A stretch of DNA of 64,000 bases from Clostridia bacterium (GTDB taxonomy: Bacteria > Bacillota > Clostridia > Oscillospirales > Butyricicoccaceae). Within the stretch, counting starts at the first letter, position 1, and the number at the start of each line of letters is the position of its first letter. Where the stretch lies: the NCBI GenBank assembly GCA_017408985.1, contig JAFQTO010000049.1, positions 1-64,000 on the forward strand, read 5' to 3'. The notes beneath the pieces were generated by a model. It saw only the letters and a list, made by a program, of their open reading frames with translations. It was not told where the DNA came from and searched no databases. The position numbers were made by a program, and so were the translations under genes. Shown here in pieces: positions 33,277 through 42,084 of this stretch.

Positions 33277-33537
33277 TTACTTTGCAGCAGCGAGCTTCTT
33301 GGTGAGCTGGCTCTTTTTTCTTGCAGCAGCGTTCTTATGGATAACGCCGGCAGCAGCAGCCTTATCTACGCCGGCAACAGCCTCGCGGTAGATTGCTTCC
33401 AGTTCGCCTTCGCCGGCGGCAGCAGCAGCGTCAAACTTCTTCAGCTGAGTTTTGAGCGCAGTCTTAGCAGCACGGTTAGCAGCGTTCTCCTGACGGGAAA
33501 CCAGAACACGCTTCTTTGCAGACTTAATGTTGGGCAT
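33277..33537 (-). CDS. rpsT: 30S ribosomal protein S20
   Basis: Basic helical 86-residue protein of the small subunit that binds 16S rRNA early. MPNIKSAKKRVLVSRQEN at the start and GVIHKNAAARKKSQLTKKL at the end are diagnostic. The ATG at 33537 is eight bases after GGAGG; a GTG two codons up is too close to that site. It has its own promoter and terminator. In many Clostridia it lies next to gpr, as it does here, divergently. Confidence 0.96.
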   Translation of the reverse strand: MPNIKSAKKRVLVSRQENAANRAAKTALKTQLKKFDAAAAAGEGELEAIYREAVAGVDKAAAAGVIHKNAAARKKSQLTKKLAAAK

Positions 33538-33575
33538 CTTCACGACCTCCTTATAGACTGACTTTTAGCAGAATA

Positions 33576-33604
33576 ATACTATCATATCACAAAGAAAAAT
33601 GCAA
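33576..33604 (-). promoter_or_regulatory. Promoter of rpsT
   Basis: Minus-strand TTGCAT (33599-33604), 17 bases, TAGTAT (33576-33581), 39 bases before the start of rpsT. Confidence 0.6.
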
Positions 33605-33676
33605 GAGTTTTTTGAATACTTTGTTATGTATGACAAAAAATATCCTAAAATCATCAAAAAAAGGGGTGTTTTTTGT

Positions 33677-34552
33677 ATGAAAAACCGTACCGATATGGCG
33701 TTTGAGAGTCATCAGCGGCTTACAAGCGGCGGAAAGACCGTCGCGGGCGTACACACTCAGCAGCAGCAGGAGGAGGGTATGACCCTGCGCAAGCTCACCG
33801 TCAGCACCCTTGACGCCGCCCGCAGACTGGGCAAGCCTCAGGGGGTGTACGTCACGCTGGAGGCTCCCGCTCACTGGCAGACGGACAACGACGGTATAAT
33901 TAAAGCCGCACGTCTCCTCTCCCCTCACCTGAAAGCGGTGCTTCCTCAAAAGGGCACGGTGCTGGTGGCAGGGCTGGGCAATACCCGCATAACCCCCGAC
34001 AGCCTTGGGCCGCTGACCGTGGACAAGGTGATAGTCACCCGTCACCTGAGGGCCGGTATGCCCGATCTTTTCGGCTCGATGCGGTCGGTCTGCGCCGTCA
34101 AGGCAGGTGTGCTGGGCACAACGGGCGTGGAAACGGCAGAGCTTATCCGCGGCATCTGCGCGCGGGTGCGCCCCGCGGCGGTGATAGCCGTGGATGCGCT
34201 GGCGTCCTTGTCTGTAGCGCGGCTTGGGCGCACCTTTCAGCTGTCTGACAGCGGGATCGTGCCGGGGTCGGGTGCCTGCAACGCCCGACGGGCTCTCAAC
34301 GCCGACACTTTAGGCGTACCCACTGTGGCGCTGGGCGTGCCTACGGTGGTGGATGCCGACACAATTGCCGCGGAGATGCTGGGCAAAACCGACCCGTCGG
34401 AGGACAGAGAGCAAAACGGCGGGGAGTTTTTTGTAACGCCTACCGATATCGACGCGCTGGTGGAAAAAAGTGCCAAAGTCCTTGCCTACGCCATCAATAT
34501 TGCCCTGCAGGGGGATATGTCGGTGTCGGATATGGAGCAGTTTTTGTGCTGA
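33677..34552 (+). CDS. gpr: Germination protease GPR
   Basis: Aspartic-type protease that degrades small acid-soluble spore proteins at germination; it is made as a zymogen in the forespore. The 291-residue protein shows the family start RTDMAFESHQRL, the LVAGLGNTRITPDSLGPL motif, VIAVDALASLSV and GSGACNARRALN. The ATG at 33677 follows AGGGGTG. A short gap of about 45 bases leads to spoIIP, so the two form a sporulation pair, as known in Clostridia. A forespore sigma-G promoter is expected; I did not find a clear one. Confidence 0.95.
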   Translation: MKNRTDMAFESHQRLTSGGKTVAGVHTQQQQEEGMTLRKLTVSTLDAARRLGKPQGVYVTLEAPAHWQTDNDGIIKAARLLSPHLKAVLPQKGTVLVAGLGNTRITPDSLGPLTVDKVIVTRHLRAGMPDLFGSMRSVCAVKAGVLGTTGVETAELIRGICARVRPAAVIAVDALASLSVARLGRTFQLSDSGIVPGSGACNARRALNADTLGVPTVALGVPTVVDADTIAAEMLGKTDPSEDREQNGGEFFVTPTDIDALVEKSAKVLAYAINIALQGDMSVSDMEQFLC

Positions 34553-34597
34553 GATCGGTCAGCGGAGCATATACTCTGTTACGGAGGTGCTCATAAG

Positions 34598-35569
34598 GTG
34601 AAAAAGGACAAACACGGCCCGTTTCTTCCCCTGCTTTTGCTGCTTATGCTCATCCCTGCGGTGGTGTTTTCGGTAAGCTGGGGCACAAAAGAGCCCGACA
34701 GCGCTATGACCCCATACAAGGCGGAGCGATATATACTGCCCAACAACCGCATTATAGAGAACCTGCTGCCATTTCTCGCGTCCGAATCGGACAATCCTTC
34801 CGATAAAGCGCAGGTGCCTGACCGGTCGGATACCTCAGAGCAGGTGACCATAAAGGTTCGCAATGATTCGGGATACACCGTAGACGTGCAGGAGCTGTTG
34901 GATATGGGGGTGCGCGTGCCTCTTGTCGAAAGCGGCGTGCAGGTGATAATCGTGCATACCCACGGCACCGAGGCGTACACCCCCTCGGGCAGTGATACAT
35001 ATACCGAAAGCGACGAACTTCGTACCCTTGACAGCAACTATAACGTCCTGCGTGTGGGCGAGGAGCTGAAAAACGCCCTTGAGGAAAAGGGCATCAAAGC
35101 CGTGCACTGCACGGTCTTGTGCGATCATCCTCAGTACAGCGGCGCCTACGACCGCTCAAGAGAGGCCATAGAGGAGATGCTCAGCCTCTACCCCGAGGCG
35201 CAGATAGTCATAGACCTGCACCGCGATGCCGTTGCCACCGCCGACGGCGGCTACTATAAAGCCGATGCCGAGATAGACGGCAGGACGGCGGCTCAGCTTT
35301 TGTTTGTAGTGGGCACCGACGAGGGTGGACTCAGCCACCCCGACTGGCGGGAGAATATGAGCTTTCAGCTCAGGCTGCATCAGCGGGCAGAGGAGCTGTA
35401 TCCCGGGCTGATGCGCCCTATCAACGTGCGCTCGGCGCGGTTCAATCAGCATTTCCGCACGGGGAGTATGCTGCTTGAGGTGGGTACCTGCGCCAATTAT
35501 CTGGAGGAAGCGCTGTACTCGGCACGGCTTTTTGCAAACGTGCTGGCAGACGTGCTGAAAAACGGATAA
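34598..35569 (+). CDS. spoIIP: Stage II sporulation protein P
   Basis: Membrane-anchored peptidoglycan amidase and endopeptidase that works with SpoIID and SpoIIM in forespore engulfment. The 323-residue protein has an N-terminal membrane helix (8-26). The amidase domain carries VIIVHTHGTEAYTPS (His120 is a likely zinc ligand), a second metal motif VIDLHRDAV, and LLEVGTCANYLEEAL at the end. The start is a GTG with GGAGGT ten bases upstream. It follows gpr and precedes the rpsF operon promoter. Confidence 0.94.
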   Translation: MKKDKHGPFLPLLLLLMLIPAVVFSVSWGTKEPDSAMTPYKAERYILPNNRIIENLLPFLASESDNPSDKAQVPDRSDTSEQVTIKVRNDSGYTVDVQELLDMGVRVPLVESGVQVIIVHTHGTEAYTPSGSDTYTESDELRTLDSNYNVLRVGEELKNALEEKGIKAVHCTVLCDHPQYSGAYDRSREAIEEMLSLYPEAQIVIDLHRDAVATADGGYYKADAEIDGRTAAQLLFVVGTDEGGLSHPDWRENMSFQLRLHQRAEELYPGLMRPINVRSARFNQHFRTGSMLLEVGTCANYLEEALYSARLFANVLADVLKNG

Positions 35570-35575
35570 AAAAGC

Positions 35576-35604
35576 TTGACAAATACGCTCAATGCGTGTA
35601 AAAT
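35576..35604 (+). promoter_or_regulatory. Promoter of rpsF-ssb-rpsR
   Basis: TTGACA (35576-35581), 17 bases, TAAAAT (35599-35604), just past the spoIIP stop. Confidence 0.8.
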
Positions 35605-35611
35605 ATCTCTG

Positions 35612-35690
35612 TTAGATTAGCGGAGTACGCCTATTCCGCAGCTAAACTTTCTTGCCTGTAAGAAAATACAGGCCATAAGTCCATAAGGAG
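35612..35690 (+). promoter_or_regulatory. Putative S6:S18 autoregulatory leader
   Basis: The first hairpin, TTAG-CGGA closing onto TCCG-cag-CTAA (35617-35645), has a 3' bulge next to a CCG, like the conserved S6:S18-binding leader described for bacterial rpsF operons. A second stem GCCTGTA-agaaaa-TACAGGC follows at 35654-35673. Position fits; binding is inferred. Confidence 0.6.
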
Positions 35691-35699
35691 GTGCACAAA

Positions 35700-35990
35700 A
35701 TGCCGAAAGTAACAGGAACCTACGAGACCATTTTTATTGCTGACCTTGCTCTGGGTGAGGAGGGCATCGCTGCTCTGGTTGAGAAGTTTAAGACTCTCAT
35801 CGAAGCAAACGGTACTATCGCAAAGGTGGATGAGTGGGGCAAGCGCCGTCTGGCTTACGCCATCAACGACAAGAACGAAGGCTACTACGTTCTGGTTGAG
35901 TTCGAGAGCGCTCCCGAGTTCCCTGCTGAGCTTGATCGTGTCTATCGTATAACCGATGGCGTTATGCGTTCTCTGATCATCGCCAAGTAA
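35700..35990 (+). CDS. rpsF: 30S ribosomal protein S6
   Basis: A 96-residue small-subunit protein that pairs with S18 on the platform. It has the ferredoxin-like fold with GTYETIFIADLALGEEG at the start and the conserved WGKRRLAYAINDKNEGYYVL. The ATG at 35700 has AAGGAGG eight bases upstream; a GTG three codons up lies within that spacing. First gene of rpsF-ssb-rpsR. Confidence 0.96.
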   Translation: MPKVTGTYETIFIADLALGEEGIAALVEKFKTLIEANGTIAKVDEWGKRRLAYAINDKNEGYYVLVEFESAPEFPAELDRVYRITDGVMRSLIIAK

Positions 35991-36002
35991 GGAGAAGAAG
36001 CT

Positions 36003-36431
36003 ATGCTTAACAAAGCAATTCTGATGGGCAGGCTCACAGCCGACCCCGAGCTTCGCAAGACATCCGGTGACGTATCCGTTACCACCTTCACTCTTGCTGT
36101 CAACCGCAGTTTCACCCGTCAGGGTGAGCAGGCTCAGACCGACTTCATCGACATCGTCGCTTGGAGAAGCACCGCTGAGTTTGCCGCAAAGTGGTTCCAG
36201 AAGGGTATGCAGGTGGCTGTGTCCGGCAAGATCCAGACACGCACGTGGGAAGACAAGCAGGGCAACAAGCGCAAGAGCGTTGAAGTCGTTGCAGATGAAG
36301 TTTTCTTTGCCGACTCCAAGCGCGGTGACTCCCCTGCCCGCGACAATATGATGGGTGAGCCCTTTGATCTGGGCAGAGCCCCCGCCTCGGCATTCCCCAT
36401 GCCCGGCGATGACAGCGATCTTCCCTTCTAA
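36003..36431 (+). CDS. ssb: Single-stranded DNA-binding protein
   Basis: Coats single-stranded DNA in replication and repair. Residues 1-108 form the OB fold (MLNKAILMGRLTADPELR, FTLAVNRSF, FIDIVAWRSTAEFA). A short linker leads to the acidic tail ending in DDSDLPF, which recruits partner proteins. The 142-residue length is normal. It sits 12 bases after rpsF and 23 before rpsR, the classical order. Confidence 0.96.
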   Translation: MLNKAILMGRLTADPELRKTSGDVSVTTFTLAVNRSFTRQGEQAQTDFIDIVAWRSTAEFAAKWFQKGMQVAVSGKIQTRTWEDKQGNKRKSVEVVADEVFFADSKRGDSPARDNMMGEPFDLGRAPASAFPMPGDDSDLPF

Positions 36432-36454
36432 TCTGAACAAGGAGGAAATAACAA

Positions 36455-36709
36455 ATGGAAAAGAATAACGAGAGACCCGAGCGTCCCCACGGCGAAGTCC
36501 GCCGCCGCCGCAAGGTTTGCCAGTTCTGCGCTGACAAGGTAGAGCACATCGATTACAAGGATGCTGCCAAGCTGCGCAAGTTCATCTCCGAGAGAGGCAA
36601 GATCCTCCCCCGCAGAATGACCGGCACCTGCGCTATGCATCAGCGCCAGGTAACAGAGGCTGTTAAGCGCGCACGCCACATCGCTCTGCTGCCCTACACC
36701 GCTGACTGA
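36455..36709 (+). CDS. rpsR: 30S ribosomal protein S18
   Basis: An 84-residue small-subunit protein. The core [20 protein letters not shown] and [15 protein letters not shown] is diagnostic. The CxxC near the N-terminus plus a further Cys mark the zinc-binding form of S18. It is the substrate class of RimI, encoded at 8190. Closes rpsF-ssb-rpsR, with a terminator 25 bases on. Confidence 0.96.
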   Translation: MEKNNERPERPHGEVRRRRKVCQFCADKVEHIDYKDAAKLRKFISERGKILPRRMTGTCAMHQRQVTEAVKRARHIALLPYTAD

Positions 36710-36733
36710 TTTTGATCCAAAATCACAAAACAT

Positions 36734-36765
36734 AAAACACCGAGGTTTTACCTCGGTGTTTTTTT
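36734..36765. terminator. Bidirectional terminator after rpsR
   Basis: AAAACACCGAGG-tttta-CCTCGGTGTTTTTTT between convergent transcripts, with T runs on both strands. Confidence 0.9.
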
Positions 36766-36788
36766 GTTGTATTCGGTTTCAGCAAAGC

Positions 36789-37661
36789 TTATTTGAGATC
36801 CAAAAATACCTGCTGGATCTTCGCGGTGCTGAAAGTGTGCCACTCCAGAGAATACAGAGCATATATCTTCTTGAACAGATCCTCGTACTCGTCCTTGGTG
36901 ACCCGGGTTTCCTCGCGGACCACCGTTTTTCCGTCGATCAGATCACATTTCAGATAATAGGTATACGTATCGGTTGCCGAGATATATTCTCTTCGTCCCA
37001 GCGATGTTGTTTCTTCACCCCTTTGGACAGAAACGGTCATAAGCGAATATCCGGAGATGGCGCCTTCGGGAGTATTAAAGTTTCTACTGATCACGCCGTT
37101 GTAGGTCAAACCAAGAATCCCTCTGTAAGTAACATACTCAACGTATACCCTGCCGTCTTCGTAGAACAGTATTGCATCGGAGTGCGCTGTGTTTGTATGC
37201 TCAAAAACAACCTCGAGGATACCGTCAGAGCCAAAATCCACAAGTGCAAACTTGGCAATTGGAGCTGTGTCCTGCTTGGTGATACCGTCGACAAATGTTA
37301 TTTCCTTGTTGTCGCTCAGACTGTACGCCGTGCTCTTGCCTGTGATAAAAGCATAATAAGCCTGCAGCGCCTTGGTGTTCTGTGCGCTCAGCGCATAGTA
37401 ATCGGCAACCGTGTTGTCGGGCTTTTGGGTATCGTCCGGCTTTTTGCTATCATTGGGTATCACGGTATCGTCGGGCGTTAAAGTATCGTCGGGCTTTTGG
37501 GTATCGTCGGTTTTTGGGATATCGTCGGGGGTCTGGGTATCGTTTATCTGCGAATTATCGGGGGTATTGTCAACAGGCTTGATGCCGCGCAGACAGGCAA
37601 CGGTCACAAGCACGCCTGCGCACAAAACCAATGAGATGGTAACATACAGGCTATTTTTCAT
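36789..37661 (-). CDS. Exported protein, one VDFGSDG module
   Basis: A 290-residue protein. A hydrophobic N-terminus (1-23, ending TVAC) suggests a lipoprotein signal. Residues 31-88 are a low-complexity linker built from TxKPDD-like units (DDTQKPDDTLTPDDT). The rest is one module: LQAYYAFITGK, then ALVDFGSDGILEVVFEH, DAILFYEDGRVYVEYVTYRG. The same module occurs twice in the next gene upstream, and the DFGSDG loop recalls FG-GAP/calcium loops. The ATG at 37661 has AAAGGAG upstream. It ends at a bidirectional terminator. No function is known. Confidence 0.75.
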   Translation of the reverse strand: MKNSLYVTISLVLCAGVLVTVACLRGIKPVDNTPDNSQINDTQTPDDIPKTDDTQKPDDTLTPDDTVIPNDSKKPDDTQKPDNTVADYYALSAQNTKALQAYYAFITGKSTAYSLSDNKEITFVDGITKQDTAPIAKFALVDFGSDGILEVVFEHTNTAHSDAILFYEDGRVYVEYVTYRGILGLTYNGVISRNFNTPEGAISGYSLMTVSVQRGEETTSLGRREYISATDTYTYYLKCDLIDGKTVVREETRVTKDEYEDLFKKIYALYSLEWHTFSTAKIQQVFLDLK

Positions 37662-37706
37662 TATCTTTGCTCCTTTCTCAGGTGGGGTGGGACGGCTCAT
37701 ATATCT

Positions 37707-39905
37707 CTATTTCGGGTTATACATAGTAGTCGGCTGGTTATTTATATCAGCAAATATCATCAGGTGGTTGGCATCCGACAGCAGGCTTTCAAAAGTGTCG
37801 GTCACGCTGTACCATACGGCTTCGGGCACCTTGTTGTAAGCAGCCAGCAAAGATTGGTATTCGACTTCGGTTATCTCGGTTCTTTCTGTTGGCGTGAACT
37901 CGCCGTCTGCGATCTCAAAATAGGTATAGTATTTTTTGTCATAGGGATACTCTTTGGAAGTGCTGCATACAAACAGGGATACGTCCGATTGACCACCGTC
38001 TACAGAAAAGCTGCTCGAGAAGAAAGCGTAACTATCGTAAAAGCCGTTTTTTCTGATTCCGCCCATTGAGCGGTGATTGACGGTGTCAAGGTACAATTGG
38101 TGATTTTCATAGAACAGTATCACCCAGTTTTTGAAGTATCTATTCCCATCATTGAAAACCATTTCCACGACTCCGTCAGCGCCAAAGTCCACAAAAGCGA
38201 GTTCGAGATTTTGAAGGTTCACCCAAAAAGACTGTAGCGGATGGGCTTCTTCTGCCACATCGACAAGAGAAACGAGCTTGGACGTGTATGTGTCATAGGC
38301 TTCTGTGTTGTTGAACAAAAAATCATAGTATGCCTGAACGGCTTTGATATTGTCTTCGCTTGTGCGGTAGTCGTATTTTGAAATGTCAAAGGCTGCAAAG
38401 TAATCGACAGCAACAACCTCATCGGGCTTTTGTGTATCGTCATTGCTCTGCTTGACATATTCAAACAATCCGTAAAACTCGAAAACATTGAATTCCGCGC
38501 CGAGTGCCGAGCTATATTCTATCGGGTAAAACTTTGCTTCGGGAATAAGTCTGATGCTTTTTCTAAACTCATCAAATTCTTCCTTGGAGACATTACGTTC
38601 TTCCACTGCTGCAAACTCGCCGTCAGTTATATCACCATATATCCGGTAATATATTCCCAGACTTGAGTGGGGACTCTCCTGATATTTGCCAATAATGGTC
38701 GAGACGTCTCCTTTTTCGGGCGAAAGGGTAAGTTTTACGTAGCTGCCGGAAGAACCGCCGCTGCTGCCGTGGCAGATACCGTTTATTTTAAGCATTTGCA
38801 AGCTTCGATGTGAAACGTAATCTATATACAGCTGATCGTTGTCATAGAACAGTATGGTGTAGTAGATTTGTCCGACATCTTCCAATACCATTTCGAACAC
38901 TCCGTCTGACCCAAAGTCAACAAAGGCGTACTTGGATATAGTGTAATTAGGCTTGGGGGCAAGAGTGTCTATTGTATACTCGGTTTTGTCATACCAATAT
39001 GTTGCCGCTGTTTCGTTTTTCAAAAAATCGTAGTAGGCTTTCAGCGCCTTCTCGTTGGTCTGTGCATTGTCGGCAGAGGGCGACTCGATCTCTTTGGCTT
39101 TGAGGAAGTAATAACCGCCGTCGTAGAATTCGAGGGCATATTCTTTTATCCAGTCTTTTTTGAGTTCTGCGCTAAAGGTTACTATATTACCCTCAACCGC
39201 AAGATCGCGGATCTTGATATCAAGAAGATGCACGCCCCGCGTTTCGTATGTGGTCAGCACCTGATCGGGAGTGATGTAGTTTTCACGCCTGACGTAGGTG
39301 GAGCATTGGGTTATATCAAACTCGATATCTTTGAACCACTTGCCAAGCTCGGCTGTTATATCATCGGCAGCGGCGTACTGTGCGTAGTACGCAGGTTTGT
39401 CGGCGGTGTAATTTATGGGGGTCATAAGCCCCTCTCCGTGAGTCAGCACCACGAATGTCCTGAGCAGAGAGTCGGCAGACAGCTGACTTGCATCCTCAAA
39501 ATTAAAGGAGTAAAAAGGCAAGCAGTTGCACCATTCCTCAACCTCTTCTATAAGGCTGATCACGTATTCCTCGGTGATAACAGCAGGGTCAAGCTGATAC
39601 GGTATATCATCGTTCTGCTGTGTATCGTCGGGTTTGCTGTCCTCGACAGGGGCGTTGTTGTCGCCTGCGGGGGCTGCAGCATCGTTGTCGCCCTGCTTGT
39701 CGTCCGCTGTGCTGTCGGGTGGGGTCGTGTCATTCTGCTTATCATCCGCGGTGCTGTCGGGCAGAGTTGTGTCGGGGTCGGTGATTGGTGTATTGTCGGG
39801 AGTGTTATCTATATTGTTATCAATTGTGCCGTCTTTGCCGCAGGCGGCGCAGAATATCAGCAGACACAACGTTGCGGCAAGCATCATATATAGGCTCTTT
39901 TTCAT
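37707..39905 (-). CDS. Exported lipoprotein, two VDFGSDG modules
   Basis: A 732-residue lipoprotein (signal 1-22 ending FCAAC). Residues 25-115 are a low-complexity Asp/Thr/Asn linker. An N-terminal domain of about 150 residues follows that I do not recognise. Then come two copies of the module also found in the 36789 gene: around 290-470 (LKAYYDFLKNE, AFVDFGSDGVFEMVLED, YDNDQLYIDYVSHRS) and 540-730 (VQAYYDFLFNN, AFVDFGADGVVEMVFND, YENHQLYLDTVNHRS). Intragenic duplication plus the adjacent one-module gene point to local expansion. AAAGGAG precedes the ATG at 39905. Confidence 0.75.
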   Translation of the reverse strand: MKKSLYMMLAATLCLLIFCAACGKDGTIDNNIDNTPDNTPITDPDTTLPDSTADDKQNDTTPPDSTADDKQGDNDAAAPAGDNNAPVEDSKPDDTQQNDDIPYQLDPAVITEEYVISLIEEVEEWCNCLPFYSFNFEDASQLSADSLLRTFVVLTHGEGLMTPINYTADKPAYYAQYAAADDITAELGKWFKDIEFDITQCSTYVRRENYITPDQVLTTYETRGVHLLDIKIRDLAVEGNIVTFSAELKKDWIKEYALEFYDGGYYFLKAKEIESPSADNAQTNEKALKAYYDFLKNETAATYWYDKTEYTIDTLAPKPNYTISKYAFVDFGSDGVFEMVLEDVGQIYYTILFYDNDQLYIDYVSHRSLQMLKINGICHGSSGGSSGSYVKLTLSPEKGDVSTIIGKYQESPHSSLGIYYRIYGDITDGEFAAVEERNVSKEEFDEFRKSIRLIPEAKFYPIEYSSALGAEFNVFEFYGLFEYVKQSNDDTQKPDEVVAVDYFAAFDISKYDYRTSEDNIKAVQAYYDFLFNNTEAYDTYTSKLVSLVDVAEEAHPLQSFWVNLQNLELAFVDFGADGVVEMVFNDGNRYFKNWVILFYENHQLYLDTVNHRSMGGIRKNGFYDSYAFFSSSFSVDGGQSDVSLFVCSTSKEYPYDKKYYTYFEIADGEFTPTERTEITEVEYQSLLAAYNKVPEAVWYSVTDTFESLLSDANHLMIFADINNQPTTMYNPK

Positions 39906-40025
39906 TTTTTGCTCCTTTCTCAAGCGGGGCGGGTTCCTATGCTTAAATTATACCCTATACTTTTCCAAAATGCGATTACAAAAAAGTAACAGTTTTTGCG
40001 TCCTCCGGCCGCCGCTTGAAACGCA

Positions 40026-40060
40026 AAGCAGGAGATGAACAAGCTTCATCTCCTGCTTTT
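40026..40060. terminator. Possible terminator hairpin
   Basis: AAGCAGGAGATGAA-caagc-TTCATCTCCTGCTTT lies 68 bases past the GerMN gene stop. The stem is strong but the T runs are short on both strands. Confidence 0.5.
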
Positions 40061-40128
40061 GGTATTCAATTTCCCCTGTACTTGGGAGTCGTATCGGTTT
40101 TTTGCAGACGCCGCAGGCGGTCTTATTC

Positions 40129-40629
40129 TTACTGCAGTTCCATTCTTTCGTCTATATGGAGTTTGCCCTGATGGATATAGCCGTTGAATGCAGGGGGCTG
40201 TTCCTCCCCCTCGCAGGTGATCTTGATATACTGGGCTATGCCGTCGTCAAGCAGGGTCTTGCATATAAGTGTGGACACTATCAGCATCGACTCGGCAGAC
40301 AGATATTTGTAGCTTCTGGAAAAATCCAACTGCAGCACGTTGCCCGTCAGGATGATATTGTCAAAGCCGATATGCTCGGGCACCTCCAGATATGCACCGC
40401 GGCTTTTGGGCGCTTTGAGGATATCCAGCATTTCGTTTATACGCTTTTCCAGATCGCTGTTTTTGATATCGTGCTTTTCGTAGTCGATATATTTTCTGCC
40501 GTCGGCATCCTTGCGGATAAAGTATATTTTGGAGCCTTCTTCCTCACGGACGGTGACTTTCAGGCGGGGTCTGCAGCCTGCGGTAAACAGACAGAGCAGC
40601 GCCATCAGCGCACAGATTAGTCTTTTCAC
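40129..40629 (-). CDS. GerMN-domain lipoprotein
   Basis: A 166-residue lipoprotein with signal MKRLICALMALLCLFTAGC. The mature part has the GerMN fold seen in spore germination protein GerM and in actinobacterial LpqB: KIYFIRKDADGRKYIDYE, a middle helix, NVLQLDFSRSYKYLSAES, and ending GKLHIDERM. Its start overlaps the stop of the histidine kinase gene by four bases (ATGA), so the two are coupled. The response regulator, kinase, GerMN lipoprotein order resembles the MtrA-MtrB-LpqB set. A role as extracytoplasmic modulator of the kinase is inference. Confidence 0.8.
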   Translation of the reverse strand: MKRLICALMALLCLFTAGCRPRLKVTVREEEGSKIYFIRKDADGRKYIDYEKHDIKNSDLEKRINEMLDILKAPKSRGAYLEVPEHIGFDNIILTGNVLQLDFSRSYKYLSAESMLIVSTLICKTLLDDGIAQYIKITCEGEEQPPAFNGYIHQGKLHIDERMELQ

Positions 40630-42080
40630 GGAGTTTCACCCTCCTTTTGCTCATCTTGGGGCAGGGGGAATATAACGGTAAACTCCGAGCCCTCGCCGTA
40701 GAAGCTTTCCAGCCTGATCTCGGCGTCAAACTTATCCGCCCACTCCTTGACTATGGACAGGCCGAGACCGGTGCCGCCCGTTGCACGGGAGCGGTTTTTG
40801 TCTACACGGAAGAATCGCTCAAAGACCCTTCGCTGATCGTGTTCGGGGATACCGATACCCGTATCCAGAACGGACAGGAGCACCTTGTCCTCCTCGGTGC
40901 GCAGGCGCACGCGAACCCTGCCGCCCTCGCGGTTGTATTTGATGGCGTTTTCGATAAGGTTAAAGACTATATGATACAGACCGTCCTCGGTGGCTACAAC
41001 GCTGCAGCCGCTCCCGTACTCGGTCTGCAGTTTGACTTTTGCCATTTTGGCGTTGACCTTGAGGCGCTCCACGGCTTTTTTGACCGTGTGGGACAGGTCG
41101 CAGATATAGGGCTCTTCGGTGATATCGTCAACCTTGTTGATAGCGATAAGTTCCTCGCTTATGCGTATCAGGCGCACTATCTCGCCGTTTATATCCTCCA
41201 AAAACTCGTTGACCGTCTCACGGCTGATATTCTTGTTCTGGGATATGGAATCGCTGAGCAGCTTGATGGATGCAAGAGGGGTCTTGAGCTCGTGGGATGC
41301 GTCACTGACGAAGCGGCGGCGCGCCATATCGTTGGCTTGTATTCGTGCGCTGAGGTCGTTGAACTCGGTGGCTATTCTGGCAAGCTCGTCCGAGCCCGAC
41401 ATCTTGATGCGGTAGTTGAAGTTGCCCAAGCGCGCCTCACGGACGCCTGCAAGCAGCTTGCTGAACCGCTTGCCCAGCGCCTTGTTGAACAGCAGCAGGC
41501 AAACGGCAGACAGCACGATGGCACCCAGCGAGACCATTCGCAGGTTATACGCGATATTCTTGAGCAGCAGGGCGCTGTTGCTGTCCTGTTCGTACATATA
41601 CACGGTACCGCACAAAGTATCCCCGCTCATTATGGGGGTCGCCGCCCATTTCTCAAATGAGTCGCCTTCGTGTATGCAGTAGAACACGTCCTGACCGCTC
41701 AGCGCTGACAGCACCTCGGAAAAAGTCACTATCTGCCCGTACAGACGGCTTGAGCTGAGACTGTCATAGCCGACCACGCCGTATTGGTCGGTGACCACTA
41801 TCCTGCGGTTGTCGCGGTTAAGGTTGAGCACCGACACGGCACTGCCGATATTGTCGGTGCTGTGCACCGATATATTGCCCACCGCCGAAGCCAGCGTAGC
41901 GGCATCGTCCAGCATATCTACCCGCGCCGTGTCGACTATTTTGTTCTCCATTATACGCATAGGATAGATGTTGACTATCACAAGCACTACCAGAAGCAGC
42001 AGTACGTAGACCAGCATAATAGCGTTTCGAAGACCGCGCGGAGCGCGTGTCTCATCGATCGGTGCAAGTTCCTCCTGCAT
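40626..42080 (-). CDS. Sensor histidine kinase
   Basis: A 484-residue membrane kinase. Two membrane segments (about 24-45 and 180-205) flank an extracellular PAS/Cache-like sensor domain. A HAMP domain follows, then HisKA with phospho-acceptor His in FVSDASHELKTPLASI. The ATPase domain has NLIENAIKYNREGG (N box), DTGIGIPEHD (G1) and GGTGLGLSIVKE (G2). The ATG at 42080 lies four bases after the response regulator stop; a TTG start overlapping the regulator is also possible. It resembles WalK/PhoR-type kinases that sense envelope state; the signal is unknown. Confidence 0.9.
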   Translation of the reverse strand: MQEELAPIDETRAPRGLRNAIMLVYVLLLLVVLVIVNIYPMRIMENKIVDTARVDMLDDAATLASAVGNISVHSTDNIGSAVSVLNLNRDNRRIVVTDQYGVVGYDSLSSSRLYGQIVTFSEVLSALSGQDVFYCIHEGDSFEKWAATPIMSGDTLCGTVYMYEQDSNSALLLKNIAYNLRMVSLGAIVLSAVCLLLFNKALGKRFSKLLAGVREARLGNFNYRIKMSGSDELARIATEFNDLSARIQANDMARRRFVSDASHELKTPLASIKLLSDSISQNKNISRETVNEFLEDINGEIVRLIRISEELIAINKVDDITEEPYICDLSHTVKKAVERLKVNAKMAKVKLQTEYGSGCSVVATEDGLYHIVFNLIENAIKYNREGGRVRVRLRTEEDKVLLSVLDTGIGIPEHDQRRVFERFFRVDKNRSRATGGTGLGLSIVKEWADKFDAEIRLESFYGEGSEFTVIFPLPQDEQKEGETP

Positions 42081-42084
42081 CGAA

